Of a stretch of DNA of 30,316 nucleotides, positions 16,631 to 24,479 are shown one piece after another; the stretch's first letter is position 1, and every line of letters starts with the position of its first letter. Where the stretch lies: positions 1-30,316 of the IMG/VR virus record IMGVR_UViG_3300033153_006025; one strand, written 5' to 3'. The notes under the pieces are model-generated. The model made no database searches, was not told the DNA's origin, and was given only the letters and a program-made list of their open reading frames with translations. The DNA is from a virus. The translations under genes were made by a program, and so were the position numbers.

Positions 16631-18883
16631 TTAATCTACCTCTACATCTAGTGCATACGCGCGAATATGAAAATCAAATGGCACATTCTGCGTACACGAA
16701 ATTAATTGATAAATATCCCATCCAGCCATTAACGAATATTTCGTAAATCCTGACTGAGCTTGCGGAAGTTGGCCAAAAGTTGTACTTCCTACTTGCATTT
16801 CCTCAACAGGGTTGCCGTTAACATTCAAACCAATTGAGTCATAATAGTCCAAATAAAGCGTTCGATACGTTTTATTTCGATACGACAATGAACCAGACTG
16901 CCCTTGTGCCGCTACTGGCAATATAGACATCTTAGACTCATATGGCATGCCCACTAAATAGTCAGTAATTGTATCACCATTGACCGTAATAGCGCCGCTC
17001 GTAACCGGATATTCGCCATAATAAAAGCCATCGCCTCTCACTTGAACTGTCTCACCCTCAAGATGAGATAGCCCCGAAATAGTTGTACTAGCTGGGCTAT
17101 TTGTACCCGTTATTGCACAATCTAATAAAGCATCAAACGATAATTTCTCTAAATAGAATTTAGTAACTGAATTGATCTCACGCTCAGTAATGAAATAAAC
17201 AAGGTGGTTTGTTGATGCAATGTGTCTGAAATAATCAGCGCCAGCCGCTGTATCTGATAATGTCCACGCTTTAACATCTTCAGCTGCTAATGATTCCAAA
17301 ATAGCCAGCGTTCCATCTCCATTAACAACGATTAAATAAAGACCATTATCAGTAGTAGGGTTTTGAAATAACGCCATACTAACGGGATTTCTAATTAAAT
17401 GTTGAGATAGAATGCTTATATCTTGGTCAAGATAACCTTGTACTTGAACAGAAAATTGTAAAGTATGAATAATCTTTCCACCGCCATCAACAAACATGAC
17501 CTGATTATCCATAAAGACGCCATTTAAATTGGCAACACCGGCCGCTGAAACTAGACTAAGTGCGGCATTCCCTGGAGTAATACCAGAATCATCGGCACTA
17601 GAATTAACCGAAACACCACTTGATGTAAATATTACAAGATTCTTAGCGCCAAGAATGTCTGTGATAACGTTTGTCTGCCCTGTTTCAACAAACAGAGAAA
17701 TAGAGTTTTCTGGATCACCACCAGAGTCATCGAAATTGAAAAAGTTATTCAACCCTGGTGAAGAACCAAATAGGCCTGTCGGCAGATCATGAAGTCCACC
17801 AAGCCATACTCTGTTTTGGTAAAACCCAACAGCCCTAGGCCATCCATGATTTCCGTTAAAAATAGGCTCAGTTATAACCGCCTCTGATCCTGAAAAGCTA
17901 TCCGTGCTCTTGAAGCTATCGATAACGGTTGCTTTCATTTTTACGCCTGAAATATAATCTGTGAAACGTGCTGTTCCTTCGTTTCCTTTAAAAATTCCAC
18001 CCACATAATTTTCAGTAAATTGGAATTTCGCTGCTCCATATTCTAACCATGTTCTCGATGTAGAATTAAATTCATAATAATGAGATAGGGTTGTAATAAA
18101 TACTAGATGATTATTTGCTGGACGCGATCCATTGTTTAGACCATCCGCTCTCGAAACATAAACATTCCCATATGGCGCGATAGCCACGCCCTCGACAATA
18201 TCACCTGTGTTTACACTAAATCCCGCTACAATATGCGCAGCGCCGGTATGAATATATCTATTTCCCAATACATACGCTGGCGGGCTCGTAACCATATCCC
18301 GCTTTTCGATAACAGCTGGATAAGTATCCGTACTGTCTATTGTTATCTCTATCTTAGAGCCAATAGATGTTGCGCTAACTTTAAAGTCTGCATGGTCATA
18401 GTTGTTATAAAAATCATATGTAGACTCATTTTTAAAGTTTACTTCTGTGTACGTAAATGTAGCCGGTGAGGTAAACGTTAATTGATATGGGGCAATTTCT
18501 TTATGAACACTAATAAGTTCACTAGCTGTCTGAGCAAATCTAACATCAGGCAATTGTGCTTTTGTGTATGGCGATACAACCGTCGTTAATAGAACGTCAT
18601 TTTCATAGACCGTTATAAGTAAGTCAGTATAAACGAGAACAAACGTTTCTGTATTTTCTCGCTCAAACATCACGATTCGAGCCTCTGTTTTATCAGTAAC
18701 CCCTGACAGATCAGCAATAAACTCAGAACCAAATCGTCTTCTTAGACCGCCCTGCGGTACAACAAGTACATTTCTAAGTTCTCTAGCGCCCTTGATATAA
18801 TCTTCTGTGTCATCACGAGCATATAACCTTGGATCTAATTCACCGCGAGAAAAGCTTGATTGTTTGTACGTAATGCTCGGCAT
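16631..18883 (-). CDS. Tail tubular protein B (gp12-like nozzle, 750 aa)
   Basis: Forms the tail nozzle below the gatekeeper ring and binds the fibres. The N terminus is diagnostic: MPSITYKQSSFSRGELDPRL, then YARDDTEDYIKGARELRNVL and VVPQGGLRRRFGSEF, matching the conserved start of podovirus tail tubular B or stabilisation proteins. A beta-propeller-like middle contains GWPRAVGFYQNRVWLGG near residue 345 and TSSGVSVNSSADD. The C-terminal third has beta modules (SYRNKTYRTLYLDYYDSIGL). T7 gp12 is 794 aa. It follows the gp11-like gene with one base between the stop and its ATG, so the two tail proteins are coupled. Confidence 0.92.
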   Translation of the reverse strand: MPSITYKQSSFSRGELDPRLYARDDTEDYIKGARELRNVLVVPQGGLRRRFGSEFIADLSGVTDKTEARIVMFERENTETFVLVYTDLLITVYENDVLLTTVVSPYTKAQLPDVRFAQTASELISVHKEIAPYQLTFTSPATFTYTEVNFKNESTYDFYNNYDHADFKVSATSIGSKIEITIDSTDTYPAVIEKRDMVTSPPAYVLGNRYIHTGAAHIVAGFSVNTGDIVEGVAIAPYGNVYVSRADGLNNGSRPANNHLVFITTLSHYYEFNSTSRTWLEYGAAKFQFTENYVGGIFKGNEGTARFTDYISGVKMKATVIDSFKSTDSFSGSEAVITEPIFNGNHGWPRAVGFYQNRVWLGGLHDLPTGLFGSSPGLNNFFNFDDSGGDPENSISLFVETGQTNVITDILGAKNLVIFTSSGVSVNSSADDSGITPGNAALSLVSAAGVANLNGVFMDNQVMFVDGGGKIIHTLQFSVQVQGYLDQDISILSQHLIRNPVSMALFQNPTTDNGLYLIVVNGDGTLAILESLAAEDVKAWTLSDTAAGADYFRHIASTNHLVYFITEREINSVTKFYLEKLSFDALLDCAITGTNSPASTTISGLSHLEGETVQVRGDGFYYGEYPVTSGAITVNGDTITDYLVGMPYESKMSILPVAAQGQSGSLSYRNKTYRTLYLDYYDSIGLNVNGNPVEEMQVGSTTFGQLPQAQSGFTKYSLMAGWDIYQLISCTQNVPFDFHIRAYALDVEVD

Positions 18884-18884
18884 A

Positions 18885-19481
18885 TTAATTCACTCTGGAT
18901 TGTGCTGGAAATTGGCTACCGTTTCTTATATCAATAAGCGGACTATCGACTATCGCTATATTCGGATGAGCCTTTGCATCAACTGCCATTGCTTCAATCT
19001 TTTTCTCAGATGCCATCTTGATAAGATCAGCCGCCAATGTCTCACTAGCCGCACCTGTTAATGCTAACCGAGAGGCCAACAAATCGATAAAGTACTCAAC
19101 AAAGTATGATGGTAATCTTGTAACATCAGGAACAAACCTATATTCAATCTTTAACTCGGTCGCATTTGCGTATAGTGTGCTGTTTTGATAGATCTGAAAA
19201 TCATAAGTTTGTGGATATAATCTAACCAGTGTTAAATAATCAGCAGGCAGTGCATAAATATACTCATAGTTATCTATAATCGGCGTCTGAACCAGTCTCG
19301 AAAGTTGTGCGATCGCTGTAGCAAAACGCCAGTCATGCTTAGATATCTCACTGGGTAATAAATAATCAAAAGTATCTTCAGCACTGGTTGTGAAATTACC
19401 CGCTCCAGCAATAGAAGTAATAGGTCCTTTGTTCAGAAGATTAACAGCGCTAGATATAATCTGAACCTTTGTCAATGGCAT
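18885..19481 (-). CDS. Tail tubular protein A (gp11-like adaptor, 198 aa)
   Basis: Adaptor ring joining the portal to the nozzle. Length equals that of T7 gp11 (196 aa) within two residues. It has the usual layout: an N-terminal helix (VQIISSAVNLLNKGPITSIA), then HDWRFATAIAQLSRL, IDNYEYIYALPADYLTLVRL, and a last helix with DLLASRLALTGAAS. Adaptor proteins of this group share the W.FA......L.........Y.Y.LP.D.L pattern. It lies directly before the nozzle gene. A good ribosome-binding site (GTAAGGAG) precedes the ATG, and a 9-bp stem-loop sits between it and the head genes, suggesting that tail-gene expression is adjusted relative to head genes at this gap. Confidence 0.9.
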   Translation of the reverse strand: MPLTKVQIISSAVNLLNKGPITSIAGAGNFTTSAEDTFDYLLPSEISKHDWRFATAIAQLSRLVQTPIIDNYEYIYALPADYLTLVRLYPQTYDFQIYQNSTLYANATELKIEYRFVPDVTRLPSYFVEYFIDLLASRLALTGAASETLAADLIKMASEKKIEAMAVDAKAHPNIAIVDSPLIDIRNGSQFPAQSRVN

Positions 19482-19502
19482 AAAAATCTCCTTACTTTAT
19501 TA

Positions 19503-19529
19503 TACATGGGGACTAAATGCCCCCATGTA
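19503..19529 (-). terminator. Stem-loop between head and tail genes
   Basis: TACATGGGG and CCCCATGTA form a perfect 9-bp stem with a 9-base loop. On the coding (minus) strand the stem is followed by TAATAAAG, not by a T run, so it is not a classical intrinsic terminator. It could be a partial terminator, an mRNA processing site or a 3'-end stabiliser for the abundant head mRNA. Confidence 0.55.
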
Positions 19530-19546
19530 ATTGTCGTTACTTTAAG

Positions 19547-20137
19547 TTAAACAGTTGGTGTTAGTACTTGAAAGTATATTTTATGATCAGTTGAAGGATC
19601 AGCACTGAATGTGACCACAATTTCATCTGTTCCCGATGCAGCAATAAGAACTGTCTGAGGTGACGATCCTTGCTGATGCATTTGAACGAACACACGATCA
19701 GTTGCAGTTACGCCAGTCACACTGATAGTTTCAGCGGCTGCGCCACCTAACGTTGTGTGCATGCCTGAATGCTTAACAACATATGCAGGTCTAGCAATTT
19801 CAGCTAACTTAACTAAGGTAACCGCACCGTCAGCCAATTTTGCTGTTGAAATAGAACCATCAGCAACATCAGAGTTAGGGAACTCAGCAACAGTTACAGC
19901 AGTAGTTACTGCATCAAAATATACTTTGTCCTTGCCATCTGAACCTTCAAGCTCAACAACATCACCAACTTTTACTTTACCATACCCGTTTACTAACTCT
20001 TCCATCAGGTCATTAAAATAAGCTGATGTTTTAATAGTAGCCAACGTATCTGAGCTATTTTTATAGCCATAGTTAATGAAACAATTCTCATTACCAGACG
20101 ATGTAATTCTCGCCCATCCGTTTAAATCAAAAGTCAT
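19547..20137 (-). CDS. Head decoration/head-fibre-like protein (196 aa)
   Basis: Directly downstream of the major capsid gene, where podoviruses and marine phages often encode a head fibre or decoration protein. Residues 1-75 form a compact domain (YGYKNSSDTLATIKTSAYFN; VGDVVELEGSDGKDKVYF), probably the capsid-binding part. Residues about 90-112 have the collagen- or coil-like repeat pattern DGSISTAKLADGAVTLVKLA, known from phage head fibre linkers. The last 80 residues are beta-rich (VFVQMHQQGSSPQTVLIAAS; DHKIYFQVL) and would project outward. AAGGAGAAAAAG precedes the ATG. The decoration role is inferred from position and this three-part layout. Confidence 0.8.
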   Translation of the reverse strand: MTFDLNGWARITSSGNENCFINYGYKNSSDTLATIKTSAYFNDLMEELVNGYGKVKVGDVVELEGSDGKDKVYFDAVTTAVTVAEFPNSDVADGSISTAKLADGAVTLVKLAEIARPAYVVKHSGMHTTLGGAAAETISVTGVTATDRVFVQMHQQGSSPQTVLIAASGTDEIVVTFSADPSTDHKIYFQVLTPTV

Positions 20138-20155
20138 AACTTTTTCTCCTTAATA

Positions 20156-21001
20156 TTATTCAACAAAACTAACTTCGACGATACCGACATTGTCGATAGC
20201 AACAGCATTAGCTTTATAATCAGATGAAACCAAGAACGAACGCTTCATTGGAACCCAGTCAACCGTTGTACGGAAGTGCATACCAAGACCGAAACCGACA
20301 GAGTTTTCTGCATAAGCAAAAGCTTTGTGAGTTGTACTCGAAACAGGCAAACCACCTTCATCCATATCACCGAACACATGCCAGGTATAACCGAACATGT
20401 TAATGCCGTCGATTGTTCCACCGTTATCCAGAACTTGCTGCTCTGTGAATCGGCTATTGATGAATTTATCATCGTTTAAAACATCTTGCTCACCTTCATA
20501 ATCCATAACGATATGACGTTTCATGCCATTACCATTAATGTTATTTTTTGCGAAATATTTATTAAGAGCTAAGTATTTAGCATATGTGAACGCAGTACCG
20601 CCAGCGGCAATTACATTTGATGTACCAGACGCATTCAATGCATCGATAATCAATTGATCAGAACGACGACCAATCATCATGCCGAGTGATTCGGATAATT
20701 CTTGACGCTCATCAAAGTTAACGTTTGCTTGGCCGAAGATGTCAGATAAATCTGATGCATTCCAATCCTGCAACGTTACGCTTTGGTTTGTCCAATTTAG
20801 GTTGGCTAATGTTACATCATCTTGCAATGCTTTTTGTGTAGCAACACCTTTACCTAACTTAGGAAAACTTACTGTTCTTGCATCACCATTAGTGTGTTTT
20901 ACGCGAACAGTATCTTTTAATTTGAAACCTTTAGCTTGATACGCTTGTTTGACCATAGGGTCAAATAAGGTAACAGCTACATTATTAATATAAATAGACA
21001 T
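20156..21001 (-). CDS. Major capsid protein (281 aa)
   Basis: Main shell protein. Features of the phage capsid-like family with HK97 fold (PF19821-type) are visible: MVKQAYQAKGFKLKDTVRVK with VSFPKLGKGVATQK near the N terminus, then NWTNQSVTLQDWNASDLSDI and ANVNFDERQELSESLGMMIG, RRSDQLIIDALNASGTSNVI, and a C-terminal half with FGYTWHVFGDMDEGGLP and DWVPMKRSFLVSSDYKANAV. It follows the scaffold gene after a 370-bp gap with a terminator and its own promoter (21126-21154), which fits the high and separately controlled expression expected of a capsid gene. GAGGTATCTAT precedes ATG 21001. The long delta-domain of classical HK97 capsids is absent; assembly uses the separate scaffold. Confidence 0.92.
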   Translation of the reverse strand: MSIYINNVAVTLFDPMVKQAYQAKGFKLKDTVRVKHTNGDARTVSFPKLGKGVATQKALQDDVTLANLNWTNQSVTLQDWNASDLSDIFGQANVNFDERQELSESLGMMIGRRSDQLIIDALNASGTSNVIAAGGTAFTYAKYLALNKYFAKNNINGNGMKRHIVMDYEGEQDVLNDDKFINSRFTEQQVLDNGGTIDGINMFGYTWHVFGDMDEGGLPVSSTTHKAFAYAENSVGFGLGMHFRTTVDWVPMKRSFLVSSDYKANAVAIDNVGIVEVSFVE

Positions 21002-21082
21002 ATAGATACCTCATCTAAAAAGTTAAAAAAACAAAATCCAGTTTGCTTTTGGTTTAACTTCTTTAAACAAGGCAACCCGTAA

Positions 21083-21120
21083 GGGTCGTTAGCTCATAAG
21101 ACGGAAGGACGCTCGGCTAT
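21083..21120 (+). other. tRNA-like 5' fragment, plus strand
   Basis: GGGTCGTTAGCTCATAAGAC followed by GGAAGGACGCTCGGCT has the spacing of a tRNA acceptor strand, T8-A9 and D-arm (TAGCTCA...GG). No matching anticodon stem, T arm or 3' acceptor strand can be built, so it is at most a tRNA remnant or a tRNA-like part of the capsid mRNA leader (this segment is transcribed in antisense from the capsid promoter). Confidence 0.25.
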
Positions 21121-21125
21121 GTACA

Positions 21126-21154
21126 AATATAAACCTATGTGTTCATAATTGCAA
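21126..21154 (-). promoter_or_regulatory. Sigma70 promoter for the major capsid gene
   Basis: On the minus strand, TTGCAA (21154-21149), a 17-bp spacer, and TATATT (21131-21126): four of six and five of six matches to the -35 and -10 boxes with ideal spacing. Transcription would start near 21119 and give a leader of about 118 nt before the capsid ATG, with small hairpins such as AACCCGTAAGGGT. It lies downstream of a strong terminator, as expected for a dedicated capsid promoter. Confidence 0.6.
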
Positions 21155-21161
21155 CAGTATT

Positions 21162-21200
21162 AGGTAAAAACTAGCAATTGCCAGGTAAAAACTAGCAATT
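21162..21200. repeat. Two direct 18-bp repeats, 21-bp period
   Basis: AGGTAAAAACTAGCAATT occurs at 21162-21179 and again, identical, at 21183-21200. The 21-bp period places both copies on the same face of the helix, and they lie just upstream of the capsid promoter on the minus strand. This is the geometry of an activator or repressor site, or of a small duplication. Confidence 0.85.
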
Positions 21201-21207
21201 AGTTTAT

Positions 21208-21255
21208 CGTCGCAGAGACCCTGTCGGGGTTCTACCAGACTGAGCTACCCCAGCC
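21208..21255 (-). other. tRNA-like 5' half, minus strand
   Basis: The minus strand reads GGCTGGGGTAGCTCAGTCTG followed by GTAGAAC, which matches the tRNA acceptor 5' strand, TA, GCTCAG D-arm and GGTA D-loop very well. The next bases fold as a CCC...GGG hairpin, not as a standard anticodon arm, and no T loop or 3' acceptor strand follows within 90 bases. It is best read as a tRNA remnant or mimic. It begins directly after the T run of the terminator at 21256-21294. Confidence 0.4.
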
Positions 21256-21294
21256 AAAAAAAAACCCCCCGGGGATAGGGAATATCTCGGGGGG
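21256..21294 (-). terminator. Strong intrinsic terminator after scaffold gene
   Basis: On the minus strand CCCCCC pairs with GGGGGG, with an inner GATA/TATC helix around the loop TTCCC, and the stem is followed directly by nine T residues (A run 21256-21264). This should end or strongly reduce transcription coming from the portal and scaffold genes before the capsid gene. The plus strand lacks a T run after the stem, so it is directional. Confidence 0.85.
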
Positions 21295-21372
21295 TCGTAC
21301 TAACAACAAACACTTCCATCCTGGAAGATAAGAGATGGAACAAAAATAAAAAAACCCATCTCGAGATCTATA

Positions 21373-22170
21373 TTACTGCTGTCCCATTGCTTCTGCAATC
21401 TTTTTCTCAAAGTCAGCTGCTTTCTCATGATTCTTTGAGAAATTCTCACCAGAATATAAGTTATTTGTATAATATTTCATCAACTCTTTAAAGCTGTTCT
21501 TATTCTCAGACGCTGCATACTCAGAATCAGGCGGAGTCGTAGATGCTGCACCAACATGATTGCCTTTCATCTCACTAAGAAGTTGCATCACATCTACGTT
21601 TGGATGCTCTAACAAATCTCCAACCATAGCAGCTGACTTATCACTAAGGTTATTTGCTGCCCAATTGTTCAAATTAACTACAGTTTCTTTGTAATTAGGC
21701 CCAAGCTCTTTTAAGTCGTCGTCATGAGACTTTTGCTGTCCAACTAACTCATCTCGATACATGGTCATAAGTTGAGTAGCGAACTCTTGAGAGATATGAT
21801 TCGTCTTAAACATCTCAAGAGCGTTCTTATGCTCCGTAGATTCTTTATCGAACTCAATGCCTTCGATATCTGAAAAATCATATTCTTCGGGTGAACCAGT
21901 GAATGCACCTAGTCTATTCCGATATTCCCCCATTTTTTTCTCGGCTTCTTCGTACGATTTGACGAGTCCTTCTGGGTTTTTGAATTTCTCCGGTAACCAG
22001 CCCGGTCTTTCAGCCTCGCTAGCATCTTCTTCAGGTGTGTTAATAGGAATGCCACTAACCCGACCAGTTTCATCATTACCAATTGTAAGTGTATTATTAT
22101 CTTCATTGACATGTATGTCCTCTGCTGGAATATTATTAACTAAATTATCTACTGCTTCTTGATCAGACAT
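21373..22170 (-). CDS. Scaffold/capsid assembly protein (265 aa)
   Basis: Guides prohead assembly and leaves before packaging. It has the acidic N terminus and the marker RPGWLPEKFKNPEGLVKSYE with EAEKKMGEYRNRLGA, which is typical of T7 gp9-like scaffolds, followed by a helical, charged body and a C-terminal coiled coil (NFSKNHEKAADFEKKIAEAM) that usually binds the capsid protein. Length compares with T7 gp9 (307 aa). I chose ATG 22170 over ATG 22176 because GGAG lies eight bases before the former and only two before the latter. It overlaps the end of the Bbp19-like gene by eight bases, and a strong terminator follows the gene. Confidence 0.9.
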   Translation of the reverse strand: MSDQEAVDNLVNNIPAEDIHVNEDNNTLTIGNDETGRVSGIPINTPEEDASEAERPGWLPEKFKNPEGLVKSYEEAEKKMGEYRNRLGAFTGSPEEYDFSDIEGIEFDKESTEHKNALEMFKTNHISQEFATQLMTMYRDELVGQQKSHDDDLKELGPNYKETVVNLNNWAANNLSDKSAAMVGDLLEHPNVDVMQLLSEMKGNHVGAASTTPPDSEYAASENKNSFKELMKYYTNNLYSGENFSKNHEKAADFEKKIAEAMGQQ

Positions 22171-22468
22171 TATCATCTCTCCTCATTAGACTTTGTTCAT
22201 AAAATTTTAAAGCATCCTCAATCCATTGGATTACGTTTGCTTGTCCTGCTCTAAATCCCGAGTAAATTGAAATGTCTCCACCGAAGCTTTGAATCATCTC
22301 TGGATTGATCGGGAAAACAGGTGCACTTTTAAATAGCTCATTAGCTTTCTCTAAAAATATCTTTCCGTCTTCTGATATAAAAAACAATCTGTGTATTAAT
22401 GCTAAAAAGCTTTTCTGCTCATCATTAACACTATCGTCTGCTACTGAGTAACCCTCTTCTTCTGACAT
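22163..22468 (-). CDS. Bbp19-like small phage protein (101 aa)
   Basis: A short helical protein between portal and scaffold. Residues 18-45 form a helix (QKSFLALIHRLFFISEDGKI) and the second half has SIYSGFRAGQANVIQWIEDA, resembling the conserved part of Bbp19-like proteins of podoviruses, where a helix with a glycine-arginine turn and NV..WI follows. The function of that family is not established; its fixed place next to the portal gene suggests a head or packaging-vertex role. GAGGATAGTAT precedes the ATG. The family call is from pattern and position and could be wrong. Confidence 0.65.
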   Translation of the reverse strand: MSEEEGYSVADDSVNDEQKSFLALIHRLFFISEDGKIFLEKANELFKSAPVFPINPEMIQSFGGDISIYSGFRAGQANVIQWIEDALKFYEQSLMRRDDNV

Positions 22469-22478
22469 ATACTATCCT

Positions 22479-24062
22479 CTATTGTTGTGGTGGTGATTGT
22501 CCTGGCGCTTGTCCTTGCTGTGGCTGAATACCACCCTCCGGTGCGCTAGGTAGTTGCGTTTGCTGCTGAGCAGCTTGCTGCAATTGTTGTTGAGCTTGTG
22601 CGAATTCAGCTGGCCCATTGATCAACTCAAGATCAACGTTATAATTTTCAGCAATAAACTTCGGTAGATTTGCAGACTTAAACGCAAGCAATGTCGCTTG
22701 AGGGCCGACAATCGATTGCAATGTCTGTGCTACTTGCATTAGGTTCTGAACTTTTTGAATGTTATCGATTTGCGCTAGCTGATTCTTATACTCAATACGA
22801 ACTTGTTTATTATTGATCTCGATGTTAGGCAGAAGACCACGCTTACGTAAGATAAACGCAACTCTCTTTAACAGCTTATCTGCTAATTCAACTTGAAGGC
22901 GACCAAACGCCGGTGCTTTCTTTTCAAGCATCATTTGATTTCTGATATTCACTTCAGTTGCTGTCATGTTCGGATCTTCGCCAATACCACCCAGCGGTGA
23001 ATCAAAGAACATCTGCTTGATCTGAGTACGCAGATCTTCGACCAGCGCTTCAGCCAATTGAGGTTGACCAGCTGCTGGCAAAGGCAATAAAGGCCCAGTC
23101 CCGCCAGGTGCTGGTGCGATTGGAATAATCGTTTTAGGATCAAGCTTTGATGTGAACGGATTGTAAACACCATCTGTCCAGCCCATATATATAGGATAAG
23201 CTGCAATCTCATTTGATCGCATGATGTTTTCAACGTGTTTATTCAGCGTGAGAATCGTCGGCAGTGCGCTAACGCCCGGCCCACGACCAAATGCTTCACC
23301 ACGCGTAACAGACCATCTAAAGATAATCCAAGGCGATGACTCTGACTCTTCTTCATACAGAATAGATCGAGCGCTAGGCTCCATCACATAGTATGTATAG
23401 ACTTTTTTCTTCTCATCGTAGACAGTGCCTTCGATCAGGTTGAACTTTGCATTTGTCTGCTGAGCAATAGAATGATTCATCTCGCTTGTTAGCTTGGCTT
23501 TAGGCCATAACAACAAGATATCTTCGACGGGAACATCATCAAACGTACGCCAAACATTCTCGGCGTTGTTATATTGCGTCTTCTCCAATGCTAAATCTTG
23601 TAACGGAACGTATCTAAACTTGAGCGGTTCTTCATCTGATCCACCATCCAAGCATAGAAAAGCCGCTGTACCGACGACAAGGTCATGATAAGCTTCGTTA
23701 ATAACTAAGTTAAAGTTAGACCCATCGAGATAACGAAACATAATGTCCGTCATCTTCTGTAGACCTTGTCTGATATCCATTTCCTGCTCTTCTGGTACGT
23801 CTTCCCCAGGGGCCAAAATAGCCCACTGCTGATATAACGGCGTTAGACCAAGATGCAATTGTGAAATGAATTGTGTTGCACTAATAAACGCTGTCAGGTC
23901 AAAAACCATCTGGTTCTTTCTCTGTGCAGACGTCTTCTGTGTGTATAAGTTTTTGTCAGGAAATACATATCGATACACATCGTTCCAATATGATTGCCAG
24001 ACATCTGAGTTCGATTTAGCGCGAGTATAACGTCGAACTAAAATTTCTGCTTTTGATGGCAT
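22479..24062 (-). CDS. Portal protein (head-tail connector, 527 aa)
   Basis: Dodecameric ring at the packaging vertex. Strong T7 gp8-like (PF12236) features: RYTRAKSNSDVWQSYWNDVY near the N terminus, VFDLTAFISATQFISQLHLG, LTPLYQQWAILAPGED, then DIMFRYLDGSNFNLVINEAY, SVTRGEAFGRGPGVSALPTI near residue 270, and MTATEVNIRNQMMLEKKAPA, with a Gln/Pro-rich C-terminal tail. Length is close to T7 gp8 (536 aa). I chose ATG 24062 because AGGAGG lies six bases upstream and this start avoids overlap with the previous gene; a frame-extending ATG at 24098 has no ribosome-binding site and would add 12 residues. Confidence 0.95.
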   Translation of the reverse strand: MPSKAEILVRRYTRAKSNSDVWQSYWNDVYRYVFPDKNLYTQKTSAQRKNQMVFDLTAFISATQFISQLHLGLTPLYQQWAILAPGEDVPEEQEMDIRQGLQKMTDIMFRYLDGSNFNLVINEAYHDLVVGTAAFLCLDGGSDEEPLKFRYVPLQDLALEKTQYNNAENVWRTFDDVPVEDILLLWPKAKLTSEMNHSIAQQTNAKFNLIEGTVYDEKKKVYTYYVMEPSARSILYEEESESSPWIIFRWSVTRGEAFGRGPGVSALPTILTLNKHVENIMRSNEIAAYPIYMGWTDGVYNPFTSKLDPKTIIPIAPAPGGTGPLLPLPAAGQPQLAEALVEDLRTQIKQMFFDSPLGGIGEDPNMTATEVNIRNQMMLEKKAPAFGRLQVELADKLLKRVAFILRKRGLLPNIEINNKQVRIEYKNQLAQIDNIQKVQNLMQVAQTLQSIVGPQATLLAFKSANLPKFIAENYNVDLELINGPAEFAQAQQQLQQAAQQQTQLPSAPEGGIQPQQGQAPGQSPPQQ

Positions 24063-24075
24063 GCTCTGCCTCCTA

Positions 24076-24288
24076 TTAATCTTCTTTAAAAAGTTCATCT
24101 CTTAAACATGACGCGCAAATATGAAATCGTTTAGTTTTTATAAGAGTGTTTAGGTCTATTTTATCTAATAGAGTTTCCGGCTCTTTAACCTCATAATTTA
24201 CCAAGCACTTTAATTCGAAGATTGGTTCTTGATAATAATCTACGATGAAGTCTTCTTTGCATACATTACATTTACATTTTAAAGTCAT
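24076..24288 (-). CDS. Small zinc-finger-like protein (70 aa)
   Basis: Two cysteine pairs, CKCNVC near the N terminus and CASC near residue 58, separated by a predicted beta-rich segment with one more cysteine (ELKCLVN), suggest a zinc ribbon. No family name can be given. It lies between a 60-aa gene and the portal gene in the late operon, and GTTAGGAT precedes the ATG. Small zinc proteins in this spot may bind DNA or help packaging, but nothing here shows which. Confidence 0.7.
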   Translation of the reverse strand: MTLKCKCNVCKEDFIVDYYQEPIFELKCLVNYEVKEPETLLDKIDLNTLIKTKRFHICASCLRDELFKED

Positions 24289-24294
24289 ATTTAT

Positions 24295-24477
24295 TTATCC
24301 TAACATTGATGATTTCTGTTGCTGATTGTCACCGAGAGCTGCACCACCAGCATAACGTTGACGTGCTAGAGATATACGTAATCTCTCACGCTTTTGTTCC
24401 TCTGATTTTTGCTGTGCTTCTAATTGAGCCGCTCTTGCTTTATCAGCATCACTTGGTCCGCTTGAACTTCCACCCAT
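24295..24477 (-). CDS. Small conserved-type phage protein (60 aa)
   Basis: Starts MGGSSSGPSDADKARAAQ, continues as a charged helix with QQKSEEQKRERLRISLARQR and ends with a Gly/Gln/Ser tail. Short proteins with a MGG(S)n start and an RQR(Y)AGG... segment are frequent next to portal genes in podoviruses, with no known function. A very good ribosome-binding site (CAAGGAGAATAATC) supports expression, as does the tight spacing of 2 bp to the preceding gene. Possibly a minor virion or head protein. Confidence 0.7.
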   Translation of the reverse strand: MGGSSSGPSDADKARAAQLEAQQKSEEQKRERLRISLARQRYAGGAALGDNQQQKSSMLG

Positions 24478-24479
24478 GA

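Noticed and set aside
21208-21255. Functional tRNA gene
   Set aside because: Only the 5' acceptor strand and D arm match; there is no anticodon arm, T loop or 3' acceptor strand.
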